From the NCBI GenBank assembly GCA_016718405.1, contig JADKDJ010000038.1:62001-126000 (forward strand): a DNA stretch of 64,000 nucleotides, given 5' to 3'. This document shows, in pieces, positions 1-8,637 of this stretch (its first letter is position 1; each line of letters starts with the position of its first letter). The DNA comes from Candidatus Rhodoferax odensensis (GTDB lineage Bacteria > Pseudomonadota > Gammaproteobacteria > Burkholderiales > Burkholderiaceae_C). A program made the translations under genes and the position numbers. Under the pieces are notes generated by a model. The model was given only the letters and a program-made list of their open reading frames with translations, was not told the DNA's origin and searched no databases.

Positions 1-1
1 T

Positions 2-2560
2 TACCGCAACGTCGGTGCCCGCTGGGCCGATCTGGACCCCTTGAAGCGCACCGAGCGCGAGCACATCCCTGAATTGGAACCGTCGTTTTATGGCTTTGCC
101 GACGCGGACCAGGAGACCGTGTTCAACACCCACAACACCTTCTTTGGCCGCGAGAGCATGAGCCTGCGCGAGCTGATGAACGCGTTGCGCCAGACCTACT
201 GCGGCACCATTGGCGCCGAGTACATGTACGCCACCGACCAGAATCAGAAACGCTGGTGGCAGCAAAAACTGGAATCCATTCGCAGCAAACCCACCTTCTC
301 CGCTGAGCAGAAGCGCCGGATCCTGGACCGGCTGACCGCCGCCGAAGGGCTGGAGCGCTACCTGCACACCAAGTTCGTGGGGCAGAAGCGCTTCTCCCTG
401 GAAGGCGGCGAGAGTTTCATCGCCTGCATGGACGAGCTGATCCAGACCGCTGGCGCCAAGGGCGTGCAGGAAATCGTGATTGGCATGGCGCACCGGGGGC
501 GTTTGAACGTGCTGGTCAACACCCTGGGCAAGATGCCCGGCGACTTGTTCGCCGAGTTTGACCACACCGCACCGGAAGATTTGCCCAGCGGTGACGTGAA
601 GTACCACCAGGGTTTCAGCTCCGATGTCAGCTCGCCTGGCGGACCGGTGCACCTGACCTTGGCCTTCAACCCCTCGCACCTGGAGATCGTCAACCCGGTG
701 GTCGAAGGTTCGGTGCGCGCCCGCATGGACCGCCGTGCCGATCCACTGGGCAAACAAGTGTTGCCGGTGCTGGTGCATGGCGACGCCGCCTTCGCCGGCC
801 AGGGAGTGGTGATGGAGACGCTGGCGCTGGCCGAAACGCGTGGCTACTCCACTGGCGGCACGGTGCACATCGTCATCAACAACCAGATTGGCTTTACCAC
901 CAGCGACCCGCGCGACAGCCGCTCTACTCTGTACTGCTCGGACATCGTCAAGATGATCGAGTCGCCCGTGCTGCACGTCAATGGCGACGATCCGGAAGCC
1001 GTGGTACTGGCCACTCAACTCGCGCTGGAATTCCGCATGGAGTTTCGCAAGGACGTGGTAGTCGACATCATCTGCTTCCGAAAGCTCGGCCACAACGAGC
1101 AGGACACGCCGGCGCTGACACAGCCGCTGATGTACAAGAAGATCGCCCAGCACCCCGGCACCCGCAAGCTCTATGCCGACCGCCTGGCCGCGCAAGGCAT
1201 GGGTGAGTCGCTCGGCGATGAGCTGGCCAAAGCCTACCGTGCCGCCATGGACGCGGGCGAGCACACCTTCAACCCCGTTATCACCAACTTCAAGAGCAAG
1301 TACGCCGTCGATTGGTCGCCCTTTTTGGGCAAGAAGTGGACTGACGCTGGCGACACTGCTATTCCGCTCACCGAATGGAAGCGCCTGGCCGAGCGCCTGA
1401 CGGCCTTGCCCAGCAGTATTTCACCGCACCAATTGGTCAAGAAGGTCTACGACGACCGCGCGGCCATGGGCCGCGGCGACATGTCGGTGGACTGGGGCAT
1501 GGGTGAACACATGGCATTTGCCTCGTTGGTGGCCAGTGGCTACGCGGTGCGCCTCTCCGGCGAAGACTGTGGTCGGGGCACGTTCACGCACCGCCACGCG
1601 GTCATTCACGACCAGAAGCGCGAGAAGTTTGACGAAGGCACCTACACGCCGCTGCAAAACGTGGCCGACGGCCAGGCGCCGTTTGTGGTGATCGATTCCA
1701 TCCTGTCGGAGGAAGCCGTGCTGGCCTTTGAGTACGGTTACGCCTCCAACGACCCCAACACGCTGGTGATTTGGGAAGCGCAGTTTGGCGACTTCGTGAA
1801 CGGCGCGCAGGTGGTGATTGATCAGTTCATCGCCTCGGGTGAAGTGAAGTGGGGCCGCGTCAACGGCATCACCTTGATGCTGCCGCACGGCTATGAGGGT
1901 CAGGGCCCGGAGCACAGCTCAGCGCGGCTCGAGCGTTTCATGCAGCTCAGCGCGGACACCAACATGCAAGTGGTGCAGCCCACCACAGCCAGCCAGATTT
2001 TCCACGTGCTGCGCCGCCAGATGGTGCGCAACCTGCGCAAGCCGCTGGTCATCATGACGCCCAAGTCCTTGCTGCGCAACAAGGACGCCACGTCACCCCT
2101 GTCCGAGTTCACCAAGGGTTCGTTTCAGACCGTCATTCCCGAGCAAAACGAGCAAGTCACCAAACGTGCCGACAAGGTCAAGCGGGTGGTGGTGTGCTCG
2201 GGCAAGGTTTACTACGACCTGGTCAAGAAGCGTGAAGAGAAAGGCTCCGACGACGTGGCGCTGGTGCGCATCGAGCAGCTCTATCCGTTTCCACACAAGG
2301 CCTTCGCCAGCGAGCTCAAGCGCTACCCCAACGCCACCGAAGTGGTGTGGTGTCAGGACGAACCACAGAACCAGGGTGCCTGGTTCTTCGTGCAGCACTA
2401 CATTCACGAAAACATGCTCGATGGCCAGAAACTGGGCTACTCGGGCCGCGCCGCGTCGGCTTCGCCCGCAGTGGGCTACGCGCACCTGCACCAGGAGCAG
2501 CAAAAGGCCCTGGTTGATGGCGCCTTCGGCAAGCTCAAGGGCTTCGTGCTGAGCAAGTAA
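2..2560 (+). CDS. sucA: 2-oxoglutarate dehydrogenase E1 component (5' truncated)
   Basis: Thiamine-diphosphate E1 subunit of the 2-oxoglutarate dehydrogenase complex of the TCA cycle; it decarboxylates 2-oxoglutarate and succinylates the lipoyl arm of SucB. The frame is open from base 2, so the gene begins upstream of the window. About 853 codons are visible of the roughly 950 usual for the family, so about 100 N-terminal residues are missing. The TTG at 41 is internal, because the residues before it (YRNVGARWADLDP) look like normal SucA. Visible signatures include GMAHRGRLNVL, HGDAAFAGQG, NNQIGFTT and GHNEQDTPAL, plus the transketolase-type C-terminal half with HGYEGQGPEHSSARLER. sucB and lpdA follow on the same strand, giving the usual sucAB-lpd operon. 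Confidence 0.97.
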   Translation, partial: YRNVGARWADLDPLKRTEREHIPELEPSFYGFADADQETVFNTHNTFFGRESMSLRELMNALRQTYCGTIGAEYMYATDQNQKRWWQQKLESIRSKPTFSAEQKRRILDRLTAAEGLERYLHTKFVGQKRFSLEGGESFIACMDELIQTAGAKGVQEIVIGMAHRGRLNVLVNTLGKMPGDLFAEFDHTAPEDLPSGDVKYHQGFSSDVSSPGGPVHLTLAFNPSHLEIVNPVVEGSVRARMDRRADPLGKQVLPVLVHGDAAFAGQGVVMETLALAETRGYSTGGTVHIVINNQIGFTTSDPRDSRSTLYCSDIVKMIESPVLHVNGDDPEAVVLATQLALEFRMEFRKDVVVDIICFRKLGHNEQDTPALTQPLMYKKIAQHPGTRKLYADRLAAQGMGESLGDELAKAYRAAMDAGEHTFNPVITNFKSKYAVDWSPFLGKKWTDAGDTAIPLTEWKRLAERLTALPSSISPHQLVKKVYDDRAAMGRGDMSVDWGMGEHMAFASLVASGYAVRLSGEDCGRGTFTHRHAVIHDQKREKFDEGTYTPLQNVADGQAPFVVIDSILSEEAVLAFEYGYASNDPNTLVIWEAQFGDFVNGAQVVIDQFIASGEVKWGRVNGITLMLPHGYEGQGPEHSSARLERFMQLSADTNMQVVQPTTASQIFHVLRRQMVRNLRKPLVIMTPKSLLRNKDATSPLSEFTKGSFQTVIPEQNEQVTKRADKVKRVVVCSGKVYYDLVKKREEKGSDDVALVRIEQLYPFPHKAFASELKRYPNATEVVWCQDEPQNQGAWFFVQHYIHENMLDGQKLGYSGRAASASPAVGYAHLHQEQQKALVDGAFGKLKGFVLSK

Positions 2561-2608
2561 GACGATGCACCGCATCGCATTCCCCCCATATTCACGGAAA
2601 GAACAGTC

Positions 2609-3862
2609 ATGGCAATCGTAGAAGTCAAAGTGCCCCAACTCTCGGAGTCGGTGGCCGAAGCAACCTTGTTGCAATGGAAAAAGAAGGTCGGCCAGGCGGT
2701 CGCGATCGACGAGATCCTGATCGAAGTGGAAACCGATAAGGTGGTGCTGGAAGTGCCCGCGCCCGCCGCGGGCGTGCTGGTTGAGCTGGTGCAAGCCGAT
2801 GGTGCCACTGTGGCTGCCGAGCAGTTGATCGCCCGCATCGACACCGAAGCCTCTGCCTCGGCCGCCGCGCCGACGCCACTGGCGGTCGCCACCGCCAAGC
2901 TCACCGCCGCTGCACCAGCGCCCGTCGCGCCTGCCATGGCTGGTGTGGCCATGCCCGCTGCGGCCAAACTGATGGCCGACAACCAGCTCGCGGCCGGCTC
3001 GGTGCCCGGTACCGGCAAGGATGGCCGCGTCACCAAGGGCGACGTGCTAGCGGCAGTGGCCGGCGCCAGCGCGCCCAAAGCCGCTCCCGCCGTGGCGATT
3101 CCTACCGGCGTACCCACCGCCATGCTGCCGCAAGTAGCAGCGCCCAAGCCCTACCTGGGCGAGCGCCCCGAGCAGCGCGTACCGATGAGCCGCCTGCGCG
3201 CGCGCGTGGCCGAGCGCCTGTTGCAGTCGCAAGCCAGCAACGCCATCCTGACCACCTTCAACGAAGTGAACATGGCCCCGGTGATGGAGATGCGCAAGCG
3301 TTTCCAGGACAAGTTCGAGAAGGAGCACGGCGTCAAGATCGGCTTCATGAGCTTCTTCGTCAAAGCTGCCGTGCACGCCCTCAAGAAGTACCCGGTGCTC
3401 AACGCCTCGGTGGATGGCAATGACGTCGTGTACCACGGCTACTTTGACATCGGCATTGCCGTGGGTTCCCCGCGTGGCCTGGTGGTGCCGATTCTGCGCA
3501 ACGCAGATCAGATGAGTTTTGCCGACATCGAAAAGAAAATCGCCGAATACGGCGCCAAGGCGCGTGATGGCAAACTTGGCATTGAAGAAATGACCGGCGG
3601 CACCTTCTCCATCAGCAACGGTGGCGTGTTCGGCTCCATGTTGTCCACGCCCATCATCAACCCGCCGCAATCAGCCATCCTGGGCGTGCACGCCACCAAG
3701 GACCGCGCGGTGGTGGAAAACGGCCAGATCGTGATCCGCCCCATCAACTACTTGGCCATGAGCTACGACCACCGCATCATCGATGGCCGCGAGGCGGTGC
3801 TGGGCTTGGTGGCCATGAAGGAAGCGTTGGAAGATCCGGCGCGCTTGTTGTTTGATATTTAG
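2609..3862 (+). CDS. sucB: dihydrolipoyllysine-residue succinyltransferase (E2 of 2-OGDH)
   Basis: E2 core of the 2-oxoglutarate dehydrogenase complex; it transfers succinyl from its lipoyl arm to CoA. At 417 residues it has the normal length and order. The lipoyl domain spans about 1-75, with lipoylated K44 in ETDKVVLEV. An Ala/Pro linker follows, then a peripheral-subunit-binding domain at about 112-150 (GTGKDGRVTKGDVL) that should hold E1 and E3. The acyltransferase domain runs from about 190 to 417, with active-site H388 and D392 in SYDHRIIDG. The ATG follows a GGAAAGA ribosome-binding site, 48 nt after sucA. One lipoyl domain is typical of SucB rather than of many PDH E2 proteins. Confidence 0.97.
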   Translation: MAIVEVKVPQLSESVAEATLLQWKKKVGQAVAIDEILIEVETDKVVLEVPAPAAGVLVELVQADGATVAAEQLIARIDTEASASAAAPTPLAVATAKLTAAAPAPVAPAMAGVAMPAAAKLMADNQLAAGSVPGTGKDGRVTKGDVLAAVAGASAPKAAPAVAIPTGVPTAMLPQVAAPKPYLGERPEQRVPMSRLRARVAERLLQSQASNAILTTFNEVNMAPVMEMRKRFQDKFEKEHGVKIGFMSFFVKAAVHALKKYPVLNASVDGNDVVYHGYFDIGIAVGSPRGLVVPILRNADQMSFADIEKKIAEYGAKARDGKLGIEEMTGGTFSISNGGVFGSMLSTPIINPPQSAILGVHATKDRAVVENGQIVIRPINYLAMSYDHRIIDGREAVLGLVAMKEALEDPARLLFDI

Positions 3863-3965
3863 GCACACCCCAGGCTGCGCGCACTGCGTGTCGCTTCGCC
3901 ACCCCCTTGCAGGGGCAACACCAGCGGCCCGGCAAAGCCGGTTCCGCGGTGTTCTGGCTAAGAGA
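3863..3965. repeat. divergent Comamonadaceae-type intergenic repeat between sucB and lpdA
   Basis: The sucB-lpdA gap holds CCCCTTGCAGGGG (3903-3915) and further dyads around GCCCGGCAAAGCCGG. Its position directly after a stop codon and its C-run/G-run hairpin resemble the elements at 12421, 24346 and 50915, but the match is loose. It may form mRNA hairpins inside the operon. Family membership here is inference. Confidence 0.4.
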
Positions 3966-4000
3966 CCCGCGCTCCGGAAGCCTCAATTTTTGGAAGAACT

Positions 4001-5431
4001 ATGAGCAAACAATTCGACGTCATCGTCATCGGCGCGGGCCCAGGCGGCTACATAGCGGCCATCCGCGCAGCCCAGTTGGGCATGAGCGTGGCCTGCGTGG
4101 ACGAGTGGAAGAACAGCGCCGGTGGTCCGGCGCCGGGCGGCACTTGCACCAATGTGGGCTGCATCCCAAGCAAGGCGCTGCTGCAGTCGTCCGAGCATTT
4201 CCATCACGCCAACCATCATTTCGCGGAGCACGGCATCACCGCCAGTGGCGTAAGCATGGACGTGGCCAAAATGGTGGCGCGCAAGGACACAGTGGTCAAG
4301 CAAAACAACGACGGCATCTTGTACCTGCTCAAGAAGAACAAGGTCAGCTTCTTCCATGGGCGCGGCTCGTTTGTGAAAGCGGGGGACGGGGGTTATGAGA
4401 TCAAGGTTTCCGGCGCTGCAGAAGAAACGCTACAGGGCAAGCAGATCATCGTGGCCACCGGCTCCAACGCGCGGGGCTTGCCGGGCGCACCGTTTGATGA
4501 GGAAAACATCCTGTCCAACGACGGCGCACTGCGCATTGGCGCCGTTCCCAAGAAGCTCGGGCTGATTGGCTCGGGCGTCATCGGGCTGGAAATGGGCTCG
4601 GTCTGGCGCCGCCTGGGCGCCGAGGTCACCATTCTCGAAGGCTTGCCGACCTTCCTGGGCGCGGTGGACGAGCAGATCGCCAAAGAGGCCAAGAAGGCGT
4701 TTGACAAGCAGGGCCTCAAGATCGAGCTGGGCGTGTCGGTTGGCGACGTGAAGGTGGGCAAGAAGGGCTCGGTGTCGGTGGCCTACTCCAACGCCAAGGG
4801 TGAGGCTCAAGTGCTTGAAGTGGACAAGCTGATCGTCTCGATTGGCCGGGTTCCCAACACCACTGGCTTGAACGCCGACGCGGTGGGCTTGAAGCTGGAT
4901 GAACGCGGCGCGATTGTGGTGGACGACTTGTGCCGGACCAATTTGCCAGGCGTGTGGGCGGTGGGCGATGTGGTGCGCGGGCCGATGCTGGCGCACAAGG
5001 CGGAAGAAGAGGGCGTGGCGGTAGCCGAGCGCATGGCCGGCCAGCATGGCCATGTCAATTTCAACACCATTCCCTGGGTGATCTACACCAGCCCGGAGAT
5101 TGCCTGGGTCGGGCAGACCGAGCAGCAGCTCAAGGTGGCTGGGCGCGCCTATAAATCCGGTACCTTCCCCTTTCTGGCCAATGGCCGCGCGCGCGCGCTG
5201 GGCGACACCACTGGCATGGTGAAGATGCTGGCCGATGCCGCCACCGACGAAATTCTGGGTGTGCACATCGTCGGGCCAATGGCCAGTGAGCTGATCTCGG
5301 AGTGTGTGGTGGCGATGGAGTTTCGCGCCAGCAGCGAGGACATTGCTCGCATTTGCCATGCCCACCCAAGTCTGAGCGAAGCCACCAAGGAAGCCGCGTT
5401 GGCGGTGGACAAGCGCACGCTGAACTTCTAA
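4001..5431 (+). CDS. lpdA: dihydrolipoyl dehydrogenase (E3)
   Basis: FAD flavoprotein that reoxidises the dihydrolipoyl arm of SucB with NAD+. Features in the 476 residues: N-terminal FAD-binding GAGPGG at 11-16; redox disulfide C49/C54 in GGTCTNVGCIPSKAL; NAD-binding fold with GSGVIGLEMGSVW near 190; FAD-contacting WAVGDVVRGPMLAHKA; and C-terminal dimer-interface pair H455/E460 in HPSLSE. The short GGPAP insert before the redox motif is, as I recall, common in betaproteobacterial Lpd proteins. The start is preceded by GGAAGAAC. Third gene of the sucAB-lpd operon, separated from sucB by a 138-nt repeat-bearing spacer. Confidence 0.96.
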   Translation: MSKQFDVIVIGAGPGGYIAAIRAAQLGMSVACVDEWKNSAGGPAPGGTCTNVGCIPSKALLQSSEHFHHANHHFAEHGITASGVSMDVAKMVARKDTVVKQNNDGILYLLKKNKVSFFHGRGSFVKAGDGGYEIKVSGAAEETLQGKQIIVATGSNARGLPGAPFDEENILSNDGALRIGAVPKKLGLIGSGVIGLEMGSVWRRLGAEVTILEGLPTFLGAVDEQIAKEAKKAFDKQGLKIELGVSVGDVKVGKKGSVSVAYSNAKGEAQVLEVDKLIVSIGRVPNTTGLNADAVGLKLDERGAIVVDDLCRTNLPGVWAVGDVVRGPMLAHKAEEEGVAVAERMAGQHGHVNFNTIPWVIYTSPEIAWVGQTEQQLKVAGRAYKSGTFPFLANGRARALGDTTGMVKMLADAATDEILGVHIVGPMASELISECVVAMEFRASSEDIARICHAHPSLSEATKEAALAVDKRTLNF

Positions 5432-5461
5432 GTTCGTGACCCAGAAGACTAGCCCTGTGCC

Positions 5462-5489
5462 TTGTCGATAAAGCGCATGCAGCTATAAA
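5462..5489 (+). promoter_or_regulatory. candidate sigma-70 promoter upstream of zapE
   Basis: TTGTCG (5462-5467), a 16-nt spacer and TATAAA (5484-5489) lie 20 nt before the GTG of zapE. The -10 box matches the consensus at 5 of 6 positions and the -35 at 4 of 6. This would let zapE be expressed separately from lpdA. It is a pattern match only. Confidence 0.35.
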
Positions 5490-5509
5490 AACCGTAGCAC
5501 ACCAAGCCC

Positions 5510-6613
5510 GTGTCGTCCAGCGTCCTTGACACCTACCAGACGGAGCTGGCCGCACGCGGCTACCAGAGCGACCCGGCCCAACTGCGCGCGGTGCAGGCGC
5601 TGGAGCGTTGCGCCAGCGAGTGGGCGCAGTACAAGGCGCAGCGTTCCAACGCCTTCAAGAAGCTCATCAACCGGCCCGAGATTCCGCGTGGTGTCTACCT
5701 CTACGGCGGCGTTGGGCGGGGCAAGAGCTTCTTGATGGATTGCTTCTACCACGCGGTGCCGTTGCGGCGCAAGACGCGCCTACATTTTCACGAGTTCATG
5801 CGCGAAGTGCACCGGGAGTTGGCCGCTTTGCAAGGCACCGTCAACCCGCTGGACGAACTGGGGCGACGCATCGCTCAAAAGTACCGCTTGATCTGCTTCG
5901 ACGAGTTCCACGTGGCCGATATCACCGATGCGATGATTCTGCATCGCTTGCTGGCGGCGCTGTTTGACAACGGCGTGGGCTTCGTCACCACCTCCAACTT
6001 CAAGCCGGACGACCTCTACCCCGGCGGCTTGCACCGCAACCGCATTCTGCCGGCCATCGCCTTGCTCAATGAACGGCTGGAAGTGCTTAACGTGGACAAC
6101 GGCACCGACTACCGTCGGCGCACCATGGAGCAGCTCAAGCTCTACCACGTGCCCTGTGGCGCTCTGGCAGATGCGGCGATGCGCGAGGCCTTTGAGCGCT
6201 TGGCCGAAACGCAGGATGAAGACCCGGCGCTGCACATCGAGGCGCGCGAAATCCACGCCCGGCGCAAGGCCGGCGGGGTGATCTGGTTTGACTTCAAGAC
6301 GCTGTGCGGCGGGCCGCGTTCACAGAACGACTACCTCGAAATCGCGACCCAGTTTCACACGCTATTGCTGAGCGATGTGCCGCAAATGTCGGTGCGTATG
6401 GCCTCCGAAGCGCGCCGTTTCACGTGGCTGATTGATGTGCTCTACGACCGGCGTGTCAAGCTGATCGTGTCGGCACAGGTCAGCGCCGAAGCTCTTTACC
6501 TTGAAGGCCCGCTGGCGCATGAGTTCCCGCGCACGGTGTCGCGCCTGAACGAAATGCAGTCCAGCGAGTTCCTCGCCCTGGAGCGCCGCACAGTGGACAC
6601 AAGCTTAACTTGA
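5510..6613 (+). CDS. zapE: cell division protein ZapE (AFG1-like ATPase)
   Basis: AFG1/ZapE-family P-loop ATPase. In E. coli the homologue associates with the Z-ring and affects FtsZ bundling; eukaryotic Afg1 acts in mitochondrial protein quality control. The 367 residues carry Walker A GGVGRGKS near 66-73, Walker B ICFDEFHV near 127-134, sensor-type TTSN, and the family segment DFKTLCGGPRSQNDY. The GTG start at 5510 gives an N-terminus (SVLDTYQTELAARGY) that fits the family. Placement directly after lpdA is common in betaproteobacteria as far as I recall. The C-terminal LNEMQSSEFL motif is intact. Confidence 0.93.
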   Translation: MSSSVLDTYQTELAARGYQSDPAQLRAVQALERCASEWAQYKAQRSNAFKKLINRPEIPRGVYLYGGVGRGKSFLMDCFYHAVPLRRKTRLHFHEFMREVHRELAALQGTVNPLDELGRRIAQKYRLICFDEFHVADITDAMILHRLLAALFDNGVGFVTTSNFKPDDLYPGGLHRNRILPAIALLNERLEVLNVDNGTDYRRRTMEQLKLYHVPCGALADAAMREAFERLAETQDEDPALHIEAREIHARRKAGGVIWFDFKTLCGGPRSQNDYLEIATQFHTLLLSDVPQMSVRMASEARRFTWLIDVLYDRRVKLIVSAQVSAEALYLEGPLAHEFPRTVSRLNEMQSSEFLALERRTVDTSLT

Positions 6614-6697
6614 TACTTTACTAGCGACGCTCTGTCCTCAACCGACTAGGGGTGTTTTGCGGGACAGACCGGAGCGTAGCGACGCTCTGTCCTCAAC
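6611..6697. repeat. REP-like interspersed palindromic element, copy A
   Basis: Between convergent zapE and the phosphatase gene lies a short repeated unit. The words TGATACTTT, CTCTGTCCTCAACCGA and TTTGCGGGACAG all recur at 46902-46943. Here CGACGCTCTGTCCTCAAC occurs twice, near 6625-6642 and 6680-6697. GGGACAGA (6661-6668) can pair with TCTGTCC (6686-6692), and GAGCG with CGCTC inside it, forming a hairpin that could also end transcription from both sides. Confidence 0.5.
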
Positions 6698-6702
6698 TGC
6701 CG

Positions 6703-7473
6703 CTACGATCCCAGGGGTTCGAGCTTGACGATTACCAGCGACAGATTGTCCCCGCCACCGTGAGCCCGCGTGCGCGCCTTTTCGATCAGGAACTCGGTCG
6801 CCTCGCGGGCCGACAGCGTAGACAGGACCGAGCCAAGTTCGGTGGTGTTGAAATAGTGCCAAACACCATCGCTGCAGGCCATCAGCACGTCGCCCGCTCG
6901 CAGCTTGGGAATGAAATGGATGTCCGTCGGCGGGTCGTTTTCGGTGCCCAGGCAACCCATCAGAATGTTGGACTGCGGGTGCACGTTGGCTTCTTCCTCG
7001 GTCAGTTCGCCTCGCTCCACCAGAGCCTGCACGTAGGAATGGTCCATGGTGCGCTTGACAAACTTGTTGCCGTGAAAGTGGTACACGCGTGAGTCGCCGG
7101 CATGGGCCCAATAACAATCGCCACCCGGGTTGACCAGGAAGGCGGCGACGGTGCTGTGCGGCTCCTCTTCGGATGAGACGGCGGTCAGCTTGATCACCAC
7201 ATGCGCTTCCTGCACCAGTTGCGTCAGCAGAGCCGAGGCGTCGTCGGTGTCTGGCGAGTAGCGTTCGAACAGCTGCTTGGCGGTCATCATGACCTGGTCG
7301 GACGCCTTGCGCCCACCACTGCGGCCACCCATACCGTCGGCCAGCACGGCCAGCACGCAACCATTGACGCGAGGGTGGTTCAGCAGGGCAACCTGATCCT
7401 GCTGGTAGTCTCGATCACCCTTGTGGATGCCCGTCGATGCCGTAAGTCGGTAGCCCTTGATCATATGAAGCAA
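6703..7473 (-). CDS. PP2C-family serine/threonine protein phosphatase
   Basis: Soluble 256-residue metal-dependent (PPM) phosphatase that should dephosphorylate Ser/Thr phosphoproteins. The metal-binding landmarks are present: DRDYQQDQ near the N-terminus, ADGMGG near 46-51, GDSRVY, CSDGVW and GGGDNLSLV near the C-terminus. No signal peptide, membrane segment or kinase domain is visible. No Ser/Thr kinase gene lies in the window, so its substrate is unknown. It is convergent with zapE and separated from it by a REP-like hairpin. The ATG at 7473 and a second at 7464 are both possible starts, changing the N-terminus by three residues. Confidence 0.9.
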   Translation of the reverse strand: MLHMIKGYRLTASTGIHKGDRDYQQDQVALLNHPRVNGCVLAVLADGMGGRSGGRKASDQVMMTAKQLFERYSPDTDDASALLTQLVQEAHVVIKLTAVSSEEEPHSTVAAFLVNPGGDCYWAHAGDSRVYHFHGNKFVKRTMDHSYVQALVERGELTEEEANVHPQSNILMGCLGTENDPPTDIHFIPKLRAGDVLMACSDGVWHYFNTTELGSVLSTLSAREATEFLIEKARTRAHGGGDNLSLVIVKLEPLGS

Positions 7474-7557
7474 TGCAAAAGACGAAACCTTGTGAGTGGG
7501 GGTTCGAAGGCCGTATTATCGAGCCAACGCAAGCATACAACCAGCAAGACGCATTTC

Positions 7558-7761
7558 GTGGACTCGAATCTACACTCTCCACAGCGCCGATTGATCGAAC
7601 TGCGCATGGAACACGCGGATCTGGACGCATTGATTGACCGGGCAGTCCATCAGACACCGGTTGACGAGCTGATGATGCGTCGTTTGAAGAAGCGTCGGCT
7701 AGGCCTGCGAGACGAGATCGCCAGGATCGAGCGTGAGATCGACCCCGATCAGCCTGCTTGA
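7558..7761 (+). CDS. DUF465 / YdcH-family small helical protein
   Basis: A 67-residue protein of the DUF465 (YdcH) family, function unknown. The long open frame around it starts much further upstream, but family members begin close to a short N-terminus followed by RLIELxxEHxDLD and end with RRLKKxKLxLxDEI. Those hallmarks are seen here as RRLIELRMEHADLD and MMRRLKKRRLGLRDEI. I therefore place the start at GTG 7558. An in-frame ATG at 7606 would cut into the conserved helix. It is convergent with bamD, 40 nt away. Confidence 0.75.
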   Translation: MDSNLHSPQRRLIELRMEHADLDALIDRAVHQTPVDELMMRRLKKRRLGLRDEIARIEREIDPDQPA

Positions 7762-7801
7762 CCGATCGCGCGCAAGCTGGCCCCGGCTGCATTGAATCCG
7801 G

Positions 7802-8608
7802 CTACCAGAACCGCCACCACGGATTGGTTTGGGTTCGGTATCCCAGCGACAGGTATTCGCTCTTGGGGAAGTTGAGTGCCAGCACCCGTTTGGCGTCGTC
7901 GCGCAATTGCGCCATGCCCAACGCGTCATAGGACTGGACCATGATGAACAGTGCCTCTTCCAGCGCACTGACGCCCTGATAGTCGGCCAGGGCCAACTGA
8001 GCCCGATTGATGGCGGCCACGTAGGCGCCCCGGCTGTAGTAGAAGCGGGCAACGTGGACCTCGTAGCGCGCCAGCGCGTTGACGATATAGGTCATACGTT
8101 GCGTTGCATCCGGTGTGTAACGCGAGTCTGGGAAACGGGTCGTGAGTTCCTTGAAGGCTTCGAACGATTCCTTGGCGGCCTTTTGATCACGCTCGGCCAG
8201 ATCCTGGCGCGTGATGAAAGTAAACAGTCCGAGGTCGTCGTTGAAGTTGACCAGTCCCTTGAGATAGAGCGCATAGTCCAGCGCCGGACTGGCCGGATGG
8301 AGCTTCATGAACCGATCCAGGGTCGAGATCGCTTGTGCGGGTTCCGCAGTGCGGTAGTAGGCATAAGCCTTCTCCAGCTGTGCCTGCTGCGCCAGCGGTG
8401 TGCCAGCGGCGCGCCCTTCGAGCCTCTCGAACAGGGTGATTGCCTTGTCGTAGGCTCCGGCATTCATCTCGTCCTTGGCGTCGGCATAGATCTTGTTCGG
8501 GCTCAACGCACCGGTTTTGTCCTCTGGAGTTGACGAGCAGGCCGCCGCGAGCAGGGCCAGCCCGACAATCGTCAGACGGCAGACAACCGATAATTTGGCA
8601 CGAAACAT
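7802..8608 (-). CDS. bamD: outer membrane protein assembly factor BamD
   Basis: Essential lipoprotein of the BAM complex, which folds beta-barrel proteins into the outer membrane from the periplasmic side. The 268-residue product has a lipoprotein signal ending in LLAAAC with lipidated C24. Tetratricopeptide-type helices follow, with AYDKAITLFERLEGR, EKAYAYYRTAEPAQAISTLDRF and RFPDSRYTPDA typical of BamD (ComL). It ends in a short Trp-rich tail (NPWWRFW). It is divergent from rluD, with start codons about 30 nt apart, an arrangement I recall from other Burkholderiales. BamB of the same complex is encoded at 18741. Confidence 0.96.
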   Translation of the reverse strand: MFRAKLSVVCRLTIVGLALLAAACSSTPEDKTGALSPNKIYADAKDEMNAGAYDKAITLFERLEGRAAGTPLAQQAQLEKAYAYYRTAEPAQAISTLDRFMKLHPASPALDYALYLKGLVNFNDDLGLFTFITRQDLAERDQKAAKESFEAFKELTTRFPDSRYTPDATQRMTYIVNALARYEVHVARFYYSRGAYVAAINRAQLALADYQGVSALEEALFIMVQSYDALGMAQLRDDAKRVLALNFPKSEYLSLGYRTQTNPWWRFW

Positions 8609-8637
8609 GTCGGACAGCTTTCTTGAAAGAATCGAAT

